The notes: generated by a model from the sequence alone, not told the origin. DNA of 64,000 nt from Alteribacter natronophilus (GCF_006007885.1 NZ_VCRO01000002.1:434001-498000); one strand, 5' to 3'; counted from the first letter of the stretch, positions 46,208-54,914 are shown. A program made the numbers and translations.

Positions 46208-46236
46208 ACAGCAGCTCTGAACGGCTGCTGTTTTTT
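46208..46236 (+). terminator. Intrinsic terminator after flgL
   Basis: Perfect stem ACAGCAGC / GCTGCTGT with an 8-base loop and a T-run. Confidence 0.85.
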
Positions 46237-46321
46237 AAATTCCATTAAGGCTGATGTAGAGTTGTTATGGATTAAATATTTCAAGTAGATGAAGAAATAT
46301 GTAAAAATATCGCAGAAACAC

Positions 46322-46350
46322 TTGGTTTTTGGGGAAAATTTTCCTAAAAT
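46322..46350 (+). promoter_or_regulatory. Sigma-A-type promoter of fliW-csrA
   Basis: TTGGTT, a 17-base spacer and TAAAAT, just before fliW. It gives fliW-csrA transcription separate from the flgL operon. Confidence 0.5.
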
Positions 46351-46376
46351 AGAAATAACGCACGTTTGGAGTGATA

Positions 46377-46826
46377 ATGTTGAACGTTTCAACGAAGTAT
46401 ATGGGCAGCATCGAAATAGATCCGCAGGACATCGTCTTTTTCCCCCAGGGGCTCCCCAGCTTTGAAAACGAAAGGCAGTTTGTACTGCTTCCATTCGGTG
46501 AACAGGCCGCACCATTTTTTCAGCTGCAATCGGTGGACACTCCGGATCTCGCATTTGTGCTGGCAGATCCGTTTTTATTCTTCCCGGACTACGAAGTGAA
46601 ATTAAACGATTCCCTCATGGAAAAGCTTCATATTGTACGAAAAGAGGATGTATCGATTTTCGTTATGCTTACCGTCCAGAGCCCGTTTGAAAAAACGACG
46701 GCAAACCTGAAAGGCCCGCTTGTAATTAATAATGAAGCGATGAGGGGCTCTCAGTTTGTTCTTCAAAACCCCGACTATACTACGCGCCACGGGATTCAGC
46801 AGCCGGCAGCACACGGAGGACGTTAG
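46377..46826 (+). CDS. fliW: Flagellar assembly factor FliW
   Basis: 149-residue protein that binds both flagellin and CsrA, releasing CsrA repression of hag when flagellin is exported. The family start [27 protein letters not shown] and later [26 protein letters not shown] are plain. ATG 46377 has TTTGGAG upstream. csrA follows after two bases. Confidence 0.94.
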   Translation: MLNVSTKYMGSIEIDPQDIVFFPQGLPSFENERQFVLLPFGEQAAPFFQLQSVDTPDLAFVLADPFLFFPDYEVKLNDSLMEKLHIVRKEDVSIFVMLTVQSPFEKTTANLKGPLVINNEAMRGSQFVLQNPDYTTRHGIQQPAAHGGR

Positions 46827-46828
46827 AC

Positions 46829-47065
46829 ATGCTTGTACTCTCAAGAAAACCGGGTGAATCGATTAAAATTGGTGATGAGATCGAAGTGAGGATCGTGGAA
46901 ACCGACGGCGGCCAGGTGAAAATCGGCATCACAGCCCCTGCAGATGTGGAAATTCACCGTAAGGAAGTCTACGAAGCGATCCAGGCCGAAAACAGGGCAG
47001 CATCAAAAGCGCATTCGGAGGATCTGATTAATGACCTCCAGGCATTTGTGAAAAGAACAAAATAA
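46829..47065 (+). CDS. csrA: Carbon storage regulator CsrA
   Basis: RNA-binding dimer of 78 residues that represses translation, in Bacillus mainly of hag. [44 protein letters not shown] are the family sequence, with a slightly long tail. ATG with CGGAGGACGTTAGAC upstream, 2 bases after fliW. A GGA-rich stretch (CAGGGAGGAATTTT) at the hag ribosome site is a fitting target. Confidence 0.96.
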   Translation: MLVLSRKPGESIKIGDEIEVRIVETDGGQVKIGITAPADVEIHRKEVYEAIQAENRAASKAHSEDLINDLQAFVKRTK

Positions 47066-47251
47066 CCAGGACCTTTGACACTGATAAAAAGTACAGTAGT
47101 CGGAATTTTCGGTCTTAAGAGCTATTCCTGGGTAAAAAATCAAAAATAGACCTAGTACCGACATAAACAATCAACGACAATCGAATCTTGTTTAATTTTA
47201 GCAGAGTTTGATAGTCTTGTATTATGAACTTACAGAGAGGAGAACAGGACG

Positions 47252-47950
47252 ATGATTACGATGACGAGTACTTCAGCTGTAAGTACAAAGACCATTCTTT
47301 TCCTTGATCCTGAACATATCCTGGAAAATAGCGGCCTCTCCCAGCTTTCCGGAACGAACAGTGATTACAGGTTCCTTCATCATGATACATACACCCTGCC
47401 GACAGATGACTGTGAAGCAATCGTCTTCGTTGTTAACGGATATAAACGGGAAACTAAAGATGCAATAGAAACAGCGGCAGAAGCGGTGCCGGGAACAAAG
47501 CTTTTCGTAATGGCACCATCGGAAACTGAGCCTGTCAGCCTGTTTCCATACTTAATGGCCGAGAGCCTGACGGGCCTTATGTCCCTTGAATACTTTCAAA
47601 AAGAGCTCGATTTTGTTTTCAGACAGAGCGGAGCCTCTGCTTTTCTCGAGCCGCGCTTTCACGCTATGCTGATCCGGGAAATTGAACGGGTGAAGCTGAA
47701 AGAACAGCCGATTAAAAGGCTGGTGCTTCAGAAAGAGGAGGTTGAGGGTGTACTGACGATGAACGAACAGAACGTCCTTCAGCTGCTTCTGGAAGGTTAT
47801 AATAATATACATATTGCACAGCAGCTGTTTCTGGCCCCTTCAACGATCAGCACGATTATCAGCCACTTATTAAAAAAACTGAATGCTTCGGACAGAACGG
47901 ATGCACTGGTCACTTCCATCCGCAACGGCTGGGTCGACGCATACCGTTAA
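47252..47950 (+). CDS. LuxR-type regulator with degenerate receiver
   Basis: 232 residues. The C-terminal HTH (LTMNEQNVLQLLLEGYNNIHIAQQLFLAPSTISTIISHLLKKLNASDRTDALVTSIRNGWV) resembles that of DegU, including the closing NGWV. The first 140 residues have the length of a receiver domain but lack the acidic pair and the phosphorylated Asp expected (ILFLDPEH and VFVVNG instead), so it is probably phosphorylation-independent. ATG 47252 with GAGAGGAGAACAGG upstream. It sits between csrA and comK, where B. subtilis has no such gene. A role in motility or competence control is inferred from place only. Confidence 0.7.
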   Translation: MITMTSTSAVSTKTILFLDPEHILENSGLSQLSGTNSDYRFLHHDTYTLPTDDCEAIVFVVNGYKRETKDAIETAAEAVPGTKLFVMAPSETEPVSLFPYLMAESLTGLMSLEYFQKELDFVFRQSGASAFLEPRFHAMLIREIERVKLKEQPIKRLVLQKEEVEGVLTMNEQNVLQLLLEGYNNIHIAQQLFLAPSTISTIISHLLKKLNASDRTDALVTSIRNGWVDAYR

Positions 47951-47958
47951 TTAAACTA

Positions 47959-47982
47959 GAGCGTTCACAAAAGTGAACGCTC
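47959..47982. other. Perfect 10-bp hairpin without T-run
   Basis: GAGCGTTCAC-AAAA-GTGAACGCTC follows the regulator gene. It lacks a T-run, so it may be a regulatory or RNA-stability hairpin. A true terminator follows. Confidence 0.5.
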
Positions 47983-48003
47983 GGGTAATAGTGATTTTGA
48001 TTG

Positions 48004-48027
48004 GAGACTGGCAAGTCTCTTTTTTTT
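48004..48027 (+). terminator. Intrinsic terminator
   Basis: GAGACT-GGCA-AGTCTC followed by eight T residues, ending the regulator gene. Confidence 0.75.
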
Positions 48028-48112
48028 ATGGGTTTTTATACCGCTATTTTCGTATAGTCTTATTGCGCTGCTGTTGTCCTCGAAGTCCATTGAGAAAGTC
48101 CTTTCCTATTCC

Positions 48113-48598
48113 CTAAAGCTTCGTGAACAGGTTCATGCAGTGGGAGGCTCTCGTCATCTGCTTGTCGAGTATATGTTTTGAAACATTCACATCGATTTCC
48201 TGGCCGGATGAGAAGTGAACCCTGGAGCGGAGGGCGCGTTTTTTCGCAGGTGTTTCTTTCTCAATCTCAGTTACTCTGCGGAGGTGCTGGGAAAAGATCC
48301 ACGCACATCCGTGAACGTTTGGTGACTGAGTAGGAAACGCGCAAACTCTTTTGGATACGGACAGAGGTACCGGAACACGCTTTTGAAATCCGGTATGATA
48401 GAAGACGGCTTCCCTTCTGCCGTTATAAGAGGCACCGCCGGTCAGGCAGGCGTCTTCGATAATTTTGAGGCAGGGTTTGGCAATGTACACCACTCGGTCT
48501 GTTTCCACAGCCTTGGACACATATACCGGATCGATATTCGGCATCAGGATCAGTGTCTGGTAACCGGCTTGGTAATCTTCAGTGAATACTTCTTTCAT
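48113..48598 (-). CDS. comK: Competence transcription factor ComK-like protein
   Basis: 161 residues on the minus strand. Similarity to ComK as remembered: CLKIIEDACLTGGASYNGRREAVFYHTGF aligns with the ComK segment of the type I-D-R-SCRFFGSSYAGRKAGT, and VCAFPTQSPNVHGCAWIFSQHLRRV with IFLFPTLSSTRPQCGWISHVHV. It is about 30 residues shorter than B. subtilis ComK, missing the C-terminal tail. ATG 48598 with AGGAGATG upstream. ComK activates the DNA-uptake genes, including comFA. It lies between the LuxR-type regulator and hag, not its B. subtilis location. Confidence 0.8.
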   Translation of the reverse strand: MKEVFTEDYQAGYQTLILMPNIDPVYVSKAVETDRVVYIAKPCLKIIEDACLTGGASYNGRREAVFYHTGFQKRVPVPLSVSKRVCAFPTQSPNVHGCAWIFSQHLRRVTEIEKETPAKKRALRSRVHFSSGQEIDVNVSKHILDKQMTRASHCMNLFTKL

Positions 48599-48791
48599 CT
48601 TGCTTCATCTCCTATTCTGTTTTCAGCTAGGTAGGTAAATACTACCATATAACCATTTTATTGTTAATTTTTACAATTTTCTATTTATTTTGAGGTTTTT
48701 AACGTAAAATTTACAATTCCTTAATATTTGGTAATATTTGTTTACTGGATTTTGGTTGTGGTTTACATTTGGTGGAGTTAAAGAATTGATT

Positions 48792-49060
48792 TACGCTCAC
48801 TGCGCTCCCTTTCCGCGGGCACCACTGCAGCCCGCACATATGTCAGCGTGCTTCTTCCTCTTCCAGTATCGCTTTGAAGTGTATGCGTCGAAGCAGCTCG
48901 AAGCAAACTCACGATGTAAGCGCTCGTCCCTGCGGGGTCTTCCGTTGGTGCCTCTTCCTCTGCAGGAAAAGCTCCGAAGCAGCCTGCGTCGAAGCAGATC
49001 ACAGCATACTCATGAAGCAGATGTTCTTTGCTGTTCCCGCAGGAGTGTCGCGCATTCGCT
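48792..49060. repeat. REP-like element A upstream of hag
   Basis: A roughly 270-bp non-coding element with CTTTCCGCGGG near one end and CCCGCAGGAGT near the other. The segment 48886-48932 matches the reverse complement of 55614-55660 at 45 of 47 positions. It fills the gap between comK and the hag promoter. Confidence 0.75.
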
Positions 49061-49116
49061 CCAATCAGCTTTATTGAACATAAACACAGATTTCTGGAAA
49101 AAGTTCTTAATTTTCC

Positions 49117-49143
49117 TAAACATGAAAGGAACTGTGCCGATAT
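49117..49143 (+). promoter_or_regulatory. Sigma-D promoter of hag
   Basis: TAAA, exactly 15 bases, then GCCGATAT: a near-perfect match to the sigma-D consensus TAAA-N15-GCCGATAA. It leaves a leader of about 110 bases that contains the GGGAGGA ribosome site, a likely CsrA target. Confidence 0.88.
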
Positions 49144-49257
49144 AAATAATAGTTTACGACGGAGGTACGCTCGATCGTTCTCTATTGTAGACAAAACTAA
49201 AGAACCTTCCAATCACACGGACGTGGGCGGAAGCAAATATCAGGGAGGAATTTTATT

Positions 49258-50142
49258 ATGATTATCAACAACAACATGAGCGCAATGAACGCTCACCGTC
49301 AGCTCGGGATCAACCAGAACCACATGCAGAATTCTATGGAGAAACTTTCTTCAGGTCAGCGGATCAACCAGGCTTCTGATGACGCGGCGGGCCTAAGCAT
49401 TTCTGAAAAAATGCGTGCTCAGATCAATGGACTTGACCAGGCTAGCCGAAATGCTCAGGATGGAATTTCTTTAATCCAAACCGCGGAAGGTGCTCTTGAT
49501 GAGACACACAGTATTCTTCAGAGAATTCGTGAACTGACTGTTCAGGCAGGGAATGAAGGTACAAATCAAACTGAAGATCTGCAAACAATACAAAATGAGA
49601 TTGAAGAACTAGCGGAAGAAATTGACGGAATTGCTGAGCGAACTGAATTTAATGGTAAAACACTATTAGATGGTGAGTGGGATGGGGAATCAACAGGTGC
49701 AGAACTTATACTTCAAATTGGCGCTAACGCAAGCCAACAGGTGGAGCTGAATATAGATGATATGAGTGCATCGGCTCTAGGTGCGATAGACAGTAATGGT
49801 GCGTTAGATACTAATGGAATCACCATCGACGATATTAATGTAACAGAATTTACCGATACTAGTGGTTTTGATGAACAACTTCAAGCAATTGATGGTGCTA
49901 TTCAATTGGTGTCTTCACAGCGTTCAGAACTTGGGGCAAATCAAAATCGGTTAGAGCACACTATTTCCAACCTCAACAACGCTTCTGAAAATCTCACAGC
50001 TGCAGAGTCCCGCATCCGTGATGTAGACATGGCTTCAGAGATGATGGAGTTCACAAAGAACAACATTCTAAATCAGGCGTCACAGTCTATGCTGGCGCAA
50101 GCCAATCAGCTTCCACAGCAGGTTCTTCAGCTTCTGGGATAA
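49258..50142 (+). CDS. hag: Flagellin
   Basis: Filament subunit of 294 residues. The conserved D0/D1 ends are seen: MIINNNMSAMNAHRQLGINQ, EKLSSGQRINQASDDAAGLSISEKMRAQI and QNRLEHTISNLNNASENL to NILNQASQSMLAQANQLPQQVLQLL. The variable middle (about 130-220) is short and acidic. ATG with CAGGGAGGAATTTTATT upstream. Expected to be exported through the flagellar apparatus, chaperoned by FliS encoded 4 kb downstream. Confidence 0.97.
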   Translation: MIINNNMSAMNAHRQLGINQNHMQNSMEKLSSGQRINQASDDAAGLSISEKMRAQINGLDQASRNAQDGISLIQTAEGALDETHSILQRIRELTVQAGNEGTNQTEDLQTIQNEIEELAEEIDGIAERTEFNGKTLLDGEWDGESTGAELILQIGANASQQVELNIDDMSASALGAIDSNGALDTNGITIDDINVTEFTDTSGFDEQLQAIDGAIQLVSSQRSELGANQNRLEHTISNLNNASENLTAAESRIRDVDMASEMMEFTKNNILNQASQSMLAQANQLPQQVLQLLG

Positions 50143-50150
50143 TATAAATG

Positions 50151-50178
50151 AAGCCAGAGCAATTCGCTCTGGCTTTGT
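50151..50178 (+). terminator. Intrinsic terminator after hag
   Basis: Perfect 10-pair stem AAGCCAGAGC / GCTCTGGCTT with loop AATTC; the T-run is interrupted. Confidence 0.65.
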
Positions 50179-50198
50179 AGTTTTCTGGAGGGGAAGAT

Positions 50199-51971
50199 AT
50201 GAGTACAAGTAAAAGTTTGCAGCGGATATTAAATAAGATATCCAAATTAGTTGAGCAAGGCTACATTAAAGAAGCGCAGTTGTTGCTTTCTGAGCTTGAA
50301 AAGAAAAAAATTAAACATCCTGATATGTATACTCTACAGGCAATGTGCCTATGTGCTCAAGATAAGCTAAATAGTGCTATTTCACATTTAAAAAAAGGTG
50401 TTGTTAATTTTCCACATGAAGTGGATTTGTTTATCAATCTTGCTTTATTTTATGAAAGAAAAGGAAATTATATAGAAGCTTATCACTTTTTTATGAAAAG
50501 TGAGTACGTAAATAATGATAAAGATAAAAGAGAAATTATTGTTTCTTCTCTAAGACGATTAAAACCTTTTTTTAAGGGGTGGGTCTGGTTCGACTCAAGT
50601 CAAAATAAAATTGTAACCAGAATAAGCAGTGGGGATAATACAATTGAAACTAATAGAGACTTAAGTAAAGCAAGAAAGCATTTAGGGTATCTCAACGCAA
50701 TTTCAGCCTATTTATCAATAGATGCCGTTACCATACTTGAAATTGATTTTGGCACGGGTGTCCTCAGTAAAAACTTAAATCTCTATGGTTATGAAGTGGA
50801 AGCTGTTGATGCTGATAGGAAGTCGATACTAGATATATTTTGTAATGAGTGGCAGGAAAACTTAAGAAACCCGGATCAAAAGAAAGCGAGCTATTTTTAT
50901 AAAAGCGTAAAACCTGAGGATGTTACGAAAATGAAGCATTACGATGTTGTTATCTTTTTACCTAAACAATCCTCACGCTATAGAAGCAACTCTGACCTAC
51001 ACGAAAGCATTGTATCTAATTTCTTGTATAAAGGGGTTAAACAACTATTCACATTTGTAGATAATACTGAATTATCTTGTATTGTTAATAAATATAATGG
51101 AATTTACTTAGTGAAACCAATTTTGACAGAAGGAAGTCAGGCTTTGTGTTTGTTTGAAAGAAATGATGTACTCAACAACAGGTTCTTTATTCCTCAACCC
51201 GACAATATTGGGAAGAGAAATTCAAGCATTATGGAAGTAGATATCAACAAATGTATAGATAACTATGGATTTTCCTATCGACCCGGTGGTTTCCACCCAT
51301 TCGTTGCAGCGGTTAATCAATTAGAGGTTAAACCAAATTTAGATTACAAAGATTCTGTTCTTAATAGGTTCTATGAATGCTTTCAACCTGAAAACCTTTA
51401 TGATGCACTAGAATTACAACAAGATTTTTTTACAGATTTGAAAAGAGGTTGGATTGGGTACCCTTGGCATGTTTCAAGTGGAGGAAAACAGGTATCAATG
51501 AACGAATGGATAGGGACAACCAGGGAAGGGGGAAATCATTTCTTTGGTCCCAATACGGAGGATTTTGGTGCCGAGGAACTGAAGAGGCTTGTTACCAACC
51601 TAAGAAACATAAAAGAAGTTGGCTATATCCCTGAAGTATTCTCGGACGGGTATGTAACAGGATACTTATTGAAACAAAAAGATGATTATCGATTTGTTAT
51701 TACAGAAGGGCAGCATCGAATAGCTGTTATGGCTAGTCTTGGGTATTCAAAAATAAAAGTTAGATTCAGTACGTCTGAAAAAGACCCTCGGATTGTCCGT
51801 CGGAAATTGGTCGAGTCTTGGTCACAGGTACAAAATGGTGTTTACAGTAAATTGCAGGCAGGAGCCCTGTTTGACATATTCTTTAAGTTAAATGGTATAG
51901 AAAGAGTTAAAGACCTTGGTTTCAAGGAGAATAGTTTTTACGCTTCTGATAAAACTCTAACTCATGTTTAA
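50199..51971 (+). CDS. TPR / methyltransferase-like / ParB-like fusion protein
   Basis: 590 residues, cytoplasmic, not recognised as a named family. Residues 1-125 are TPR-like helical repeats (LLSELEKKKIKHPDMYTLQ, LFINLALFYERKGNYIEAY). Residues about 180-310 look like a class I methyltransferase with a weak SAM loop (ILEIDFGTGVLSKNLNLYG) and VEAVDAD. The C-terminal third contains FHPFVAAVNQLE and ITEGQHRIAVMASLGYSKIKVRF, like ParB/Srx-type folds. The gene is visibly richer in A and T than its neighbours. GGAGGGGAAGAT lies before ATG 50199. It lies between hag and flaG, so a role in flagellin modification is possible; transfer is likely. Confidence 0.65.
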   Translation: MSTSKSLQRILNKISKLVEQGYIKEAQLLLSELEKKKIKHPDMYTLQAMCLCAQDKLNSAISHLKKGVVNFPHEVDLFINLALFYERKGNYIEAYHFFMKSEYVNNDKDKREIIVSSLRRLKPFFKGWVWFDSSQNKIVTRISSGDNTIETNRDLSKARKHLGYLNAISAYLSIDAVTILEIDFGTGVLSKNLNLYGYEVEAVDADRKSILDIFCNEWQENLRNPDQKKASYFYKSVKPEDVTKMKHYDVVIFLPKQSSRYRSNSDLHESIVSNFLYKGVKQLFTFVDNTELSCIVNKYNGIYLVKPILTEGSQALCLFERNDVLNNRFFIPQPDNIGKRNSSIMEVDINKCIDNYGFSYRPGGFHPFVAAVNQLEVKPNLDYKDSVLNRFYECFQPENLYDALELQQDFFTDLKRGWIGYPWHVSSGGKQVSMNEWIGTTREGGNHFFGPNTEDFGAEELKRLVTNLRNIKEVGYIPEVFSDGYVTGYLLKQKDDYRFVITEGQHRIAVMASLGYSKIKVRFSTSEKDPRIVRRKLVESWSQVQNGVYSKLQAGALFDIFFKLNGIERVKDLGFKENSFYASDKTLTHV

Positions 51972-51978
51972 GGTTTGG

Positions 51979-52006
51979 AAGCCCGGATTCTATCCGAGGC
52001 TTTTTT
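51979..52006 (+). terminator. Intrinsic terminator
   Basis: AAGCC and CGGAT pair with ATCCG and GGCTT (one bulged A) around a TCT loop, followed by TTTTTT. Confidence 0.75.
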
Positions 52007-52013
52007 GTTTTGC

Positions 52014-52041
52014 TAAAAACCTTAACGTGATGTGCCGATAT
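52014..52041 (+). promoter_or_regulatory. Sigma-D promoter of flaG
   Basis: TAAA, 16 bases and GCCGATAT, the same -10 element as hag. It lies 33 bases before flaG. Confidence 0.75.
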
Positions 52042-52074
52042 AATTGACAGAAAAAGTGAATAGGGGGAGCTTGC

Positions 52075-52440
52075 ATGGAAATTTCAAAGTCTATGATCAG
52101 GGAATCGACAGACCGTCTGGGTTACGGGGCTGATAAAAGGGTTGAACCGGTGACACAGAAGGGGGAGAACCGCGTTCAGGAGGACGTGAAGAACGGGGAA
52201 CCACAGCGTACAGCAGGCAAAGAGGAAGTACTTGAAAAAGCAGAGGCGTTAAATCAGATGCTCGAAGCCCAGGATAAAGCCTACAGGTTTAACATCCACG
52301 AAGATCTGAACCGCACATACGTAGCTGTGGTGGATCGGAATACTGAGGAAGTGATTAAAGAGATTCCGCCTGAAAAGTTTCTCGATATGGTATCGGCCAT
52401 GCTTGAATTTGCCGGCATTATCATTGACGAAAAGATTTAG
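52075..52440 (+). CDS. flaG: Flagellar protein FlaG
   Basis: 121-residue protein of the FlaG family, which affects filament length; the mechanism is not settled. The C-terminal FlaG segment YRFNIHEDLNRTYVAVVDRNTEEVIKEIPPEKFLDMVSAMLEFAGIIIDEKI is clear. The first 60 residues are charged and variable. ATG 52075 with GGGGGAGCTTGC upstream. It precedes fliD, as in B. subtilis (yvyC). Confidence 0.92.
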   Translation: MEISKSMIRESTDRLGYGADKRVEPVTQKGENRVQEDVKNGEPQRTAGKEEVLEKAEALNQMLEAQDKAYRFNIHEDLNRTYVAVVDRNTEEVIKEIPPEKFLDMVSAMLEFAGIIIDEKI

Positions 52441-52491
52441 TAGTTCGAAAGATGCATATAAAGCATCACATCTTTATTTTTACCGGCCTTA

Positions 52492-52499
52492 GCCGATAT
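52492..52499 (+). promoter_or_regulatory. Sigma-D -10 element before fliD
   Basis: GCCGATAT, identical to the hag and flaG -10 elements, 35 bases before fliD. The -35 region reads TTTA, a weak match, so fliD may have its own sigma-D promoter in addition to that of flaG. Confidence 0.55.
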
Positions 52500-52534
52500 A
52501 AAGGGTAACGAAGAGACAGAAGGAGTGGACGGCG

Positions 52535-54136
52535 ATGAGGATAGGGGGACTGGCGTCCGGAATGGACACTCAGGATATGGTGCGGCAGCTCATGGAGGCG
52601 GAGCGTATTCCGATGCAGAAAATGGTCCAGGACAGAACGACGATGGAGATGCAGCGGGATGCATACCGGGAAGTGAACCTTAAGTTTATGTCACTCCGGG
52701 ATTCTTTTTCTGCCAGCGGTCTCGGGCTCCGTTCCTCGTTCAATCAGAAAATCGTCACCAGTACCGATGAATCGAAGGTGACGGCTACGGGATCGGCTAA
52801 CGCACAGAACGCCAGTGCCGAGATTGAAGTGGCCCAGCTTGCCAAGGCGTCCACATGGGTATCGGGTACGTTTGAAGAAGATGAAGAAATGTTCACCCGC
52901 AGGCTTGGGGAGTGGGAGGACGGCCCGGATTTTGACTGGGATGAAAACGGCTCTAGTGAACTGGCTTTTCAGGTCACTCGTCCCGGTGCCGAGGAACCGG
53001 AAACCGTCTCGATCCAGGTGAATGAAAACGACAGAATCAACGATGTGATCAGCCGGATGAACCGCTCTGCCCTTGGAGTCAGCTCCTTTGTTGATGAGCG
53101 GAGCAATCAGATGGTAATGACGAGTACGACAACGGGAAAAGGGGCCGATCTTGCATTCGGTGACGAGGCTACCCGAAGTTTTATGGCATCGCTCGGTTTT
53201 CAGACCGCACCTGGTGAAACGCTCAACGAGAACCACCTCGAAGTTGAAGGTCGGAACGCTCAGTTTACATACAACGGCTTTAACATGGAGCGGGAATCAA
53301 ATGAGTTCGCGATCAACGGTGTGAGCTACACGCTCCACGGTGAAACGACCGGACCGGTGAGAATCAATACGTCGACGGATTCAGAAGCGATCTTTGACGA
53401 GATCATGTCGTTTGTGGACGAGTACAACGAGCTTGTTGATTTTGTGAATGGGAAGCTCAACGAGGAACGTCATCGGGATTACCCGCCTCTCACGTCCGAA
53501 CAGCGTGCAGAAATGACCGAACACGAAATCGAACTGTGGGAAGAGAAGTCCGACAGCGGACTCCTTCGCAGGGATCCGGTGCTTTCCTCTGCCATGGACC
53601 GGATGCGTACAAACCTGTTCAGTAACGTGGAAAATGTGGACGGTGTATTCAATCAGCTTTCACAGATCGGTCTCACAACCTCCCGTGACTACAGGGACGG
53701 AGGCAAAATCGTATTCGATGATCGGCAGATGACCATGCCGGATGGTGTGAGAAGGAGCGGGGAGGACCGGCTCCGCTACGCGATCGAAAACCATCCCGAG
53801 GATATGTATCAGCTTTTTAACGCTTCAGGTACCGAAGACGAAAACGGCAGAGTCCCTCAGTCGGAGCAGGGAATCATCCCATCGATACGGGACAATCTGC
53901 GGACGGCAATAAACGGTGTGACGGACCGAGCTGGTCGGGAAGGACGGACGCCGCAGCAGTTTTCCATCGGCCGTGATATTCTCCGGATGGACGACCGGAT
54001 CAGTAATTTCGAGCGACGAATGCAGCAGACCGAACAGCGCTACTGGAATCAGTTTACCGCCATGGAAAAAGCGGTACAGCAGCTCAATTCCCAGGCAGAG
54101 CAGATGTTTTCCATGATGCCGGGCGGAATGATGTAG
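52535..54136 (+). CDS. fliD: Flagellar filament cap protein FliD
   Basis: 533 residues, the filament cap on which flagellin polymerises. N-terminus MRIGGLASGMDTQDMVRQLMEAERIPMQKM and C-terminus RISNFERRMQQTEQRYWNQFTAMEKAVQQLNSQ are the conserved ends. ATG 52535 with AGAAGGAGTGG upstream. It precedes fliS and fliT as in B. subtilis. The middle is rich in Glu and Asp, as in other exposed proteins here. Confidence 0.95.
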   Translation: MRIGGLASGMDTQDMVRQLMEAERIPMQKMVQDRTTMEMQRDAYREVNLKFMSLRDSFSASGLGLRSSFNQKIVTSTDESKVTATGSANAQNASAEIEVAQLAKASTWVSGTFEEDEEMFTRRLGEWEDGPDFDWDENGSSELAFQVTRPGAEEPETVSIQVNENDRINDVISRMNRSALGVSSFVDERSNQMVMTSTTTGKGADLAFGDEATRSFMASLGFQTAPGETLNENHLEVEGRNAQFTYNGFNMERESNEFAINGVSYTLHGETTGPVRINTSTDSEAIFDEIMSFVDEYNELVDFVNGKLNEERHRDYPPLTSEQRAEMTEHEIELWEEKSDSGLLRRDPVLSSAMDRMRTNLFSNVENVDGVFNQLSQIGLTTSRDYRDGGKIVFDDRQMTMPDGVRRSGEDRLRYAIENHPEDMYQLFNASGTEDENGRVPQSEQGIIPSIRDNLRTAINGVTDRAGREGRTPQQFSIGRDILRMDDRISNFERRMQQTEQRYWNQFTAMEKAVQQLNSQAEQMFSMMPGGMM

Positions 54137-54162
54137 GAAAAGTGAGACAGGAGGAGATATAG

Positions 54163-54564
54163 ATGGCATTGAAAAATCCGTATGCAAACTATCAGCAGCA
54201 GAACATGCAGACAAAGTCACCGGGAGAGCTGACACTCATGCTTTACGATGGCTGCCTGAAGTTTATCCGTCGCGCCGGTGAGGCGATGGAAGCCAATCAG
54301 GTGGAAAAGCGAAACGAAAATCTCATTAAAGCACAGGCGATCATTTCCGAACTCATGGTTACGCTTAAAGGTGAATCGGAAGTAGCCAGGAACATGATGC
54401 AGATGTACGATTTCATTATGTCCCGTCTTGTTGATGCGAACATGAAAAACGATCCGGCAGCGCTTAAAGAAGCGGAGCGGTTTGTACGGGAGTTCCGTGA
54501 CACTTGGGTCGAGGCTCTTAAGCGTGATAGACAGAACCGTTTCGGAGGTGCGAACCGGGTATGA
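54163..54564 (+). CDS. fliS: Flagellin chaperone FliS
   Basis: 133 residues. Binds flagellin in the cytoplasm and prevents its premature assembly. NPYANYQQQNMQTKSPGELTLMLYDGCLKFIRRAGEAME is the family start. ATG with AGGAGGAGATATAG upstream. Overlaps fliT by four bases. Confidence 0.96.
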   Translation: MALKNPYANYQQQNMQTKSPGELTLMLYDGCLKFIRRAGEAMEANQVEKRNENLIKAQAIISELMVTLKGESEVARNMMQMYDFIMSRLVDANMKNDPAALKEAERFVREFRDTWVEALKRDRQNRFGGANRV

Positions 54565-54914
54565 CGAAAGCTGCCCGCCTCCTGGCTGTTACACAGACGC
54601 TGCATCACAATGTGCAGAGAAAACCTGACGATGATGAACGTGAAGTCTACATTGAAACACTGGCCGATCTCCTTCATGAGCGGGAAGAGGTGCTTGCAGG
54701 GATGCAAGGTACTGTCGCACCGGGCGAGGAAGAAGCGCTCCTTCGACAAGCGATCGTTCTAAACGGGGAGATCGAAGGGCGGTTGAAAGAAGATCTGGCT
54801 GATATTAAGATAGAAATGAACCGGCTGAAAGTAAAACGGGAAACCGGCCGCCGTTACGAAAATCCTTACACGGCAGCGCAGGTGGACGGGGCATTTTTTG
54901 ACCGGAGGAACTGA
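54561..54914 (+). CDS. fliT: FliT-like flagellar chaperone
   Basis: 117 residues, mostly helical, starting in the ATGA overlap with fliS. Position and helical pattern (IETLADLLHEREEVLAGMQ, LLRQAIVLNGEIEGRLKEDLADIKIEMNRLK) fit the FliT chaperone for FliD. The C-terminus RYENPYTAAQVDGAFFDRR is typical of Bacillus FliT proteins. Confidence 0.85.
   Translation: MTKAARLLAVTQTLHHNVQRKPDDDEREVYIETLADLLHEREEVLAGMQGTVAPGEEEALLRQAIVLNGEIEGRLKEDLADIKIEMNRLKVKRETGRRYENPYTAAQVDGAFFDRRN

Noticed and set aside
48738-49145. Open frames through the repeat upstream of hag
   Set aside because: They run through REP-like DNA and the sigma-D promoter, with Arg/Ser/Cys-rich low-quality protein sequence.
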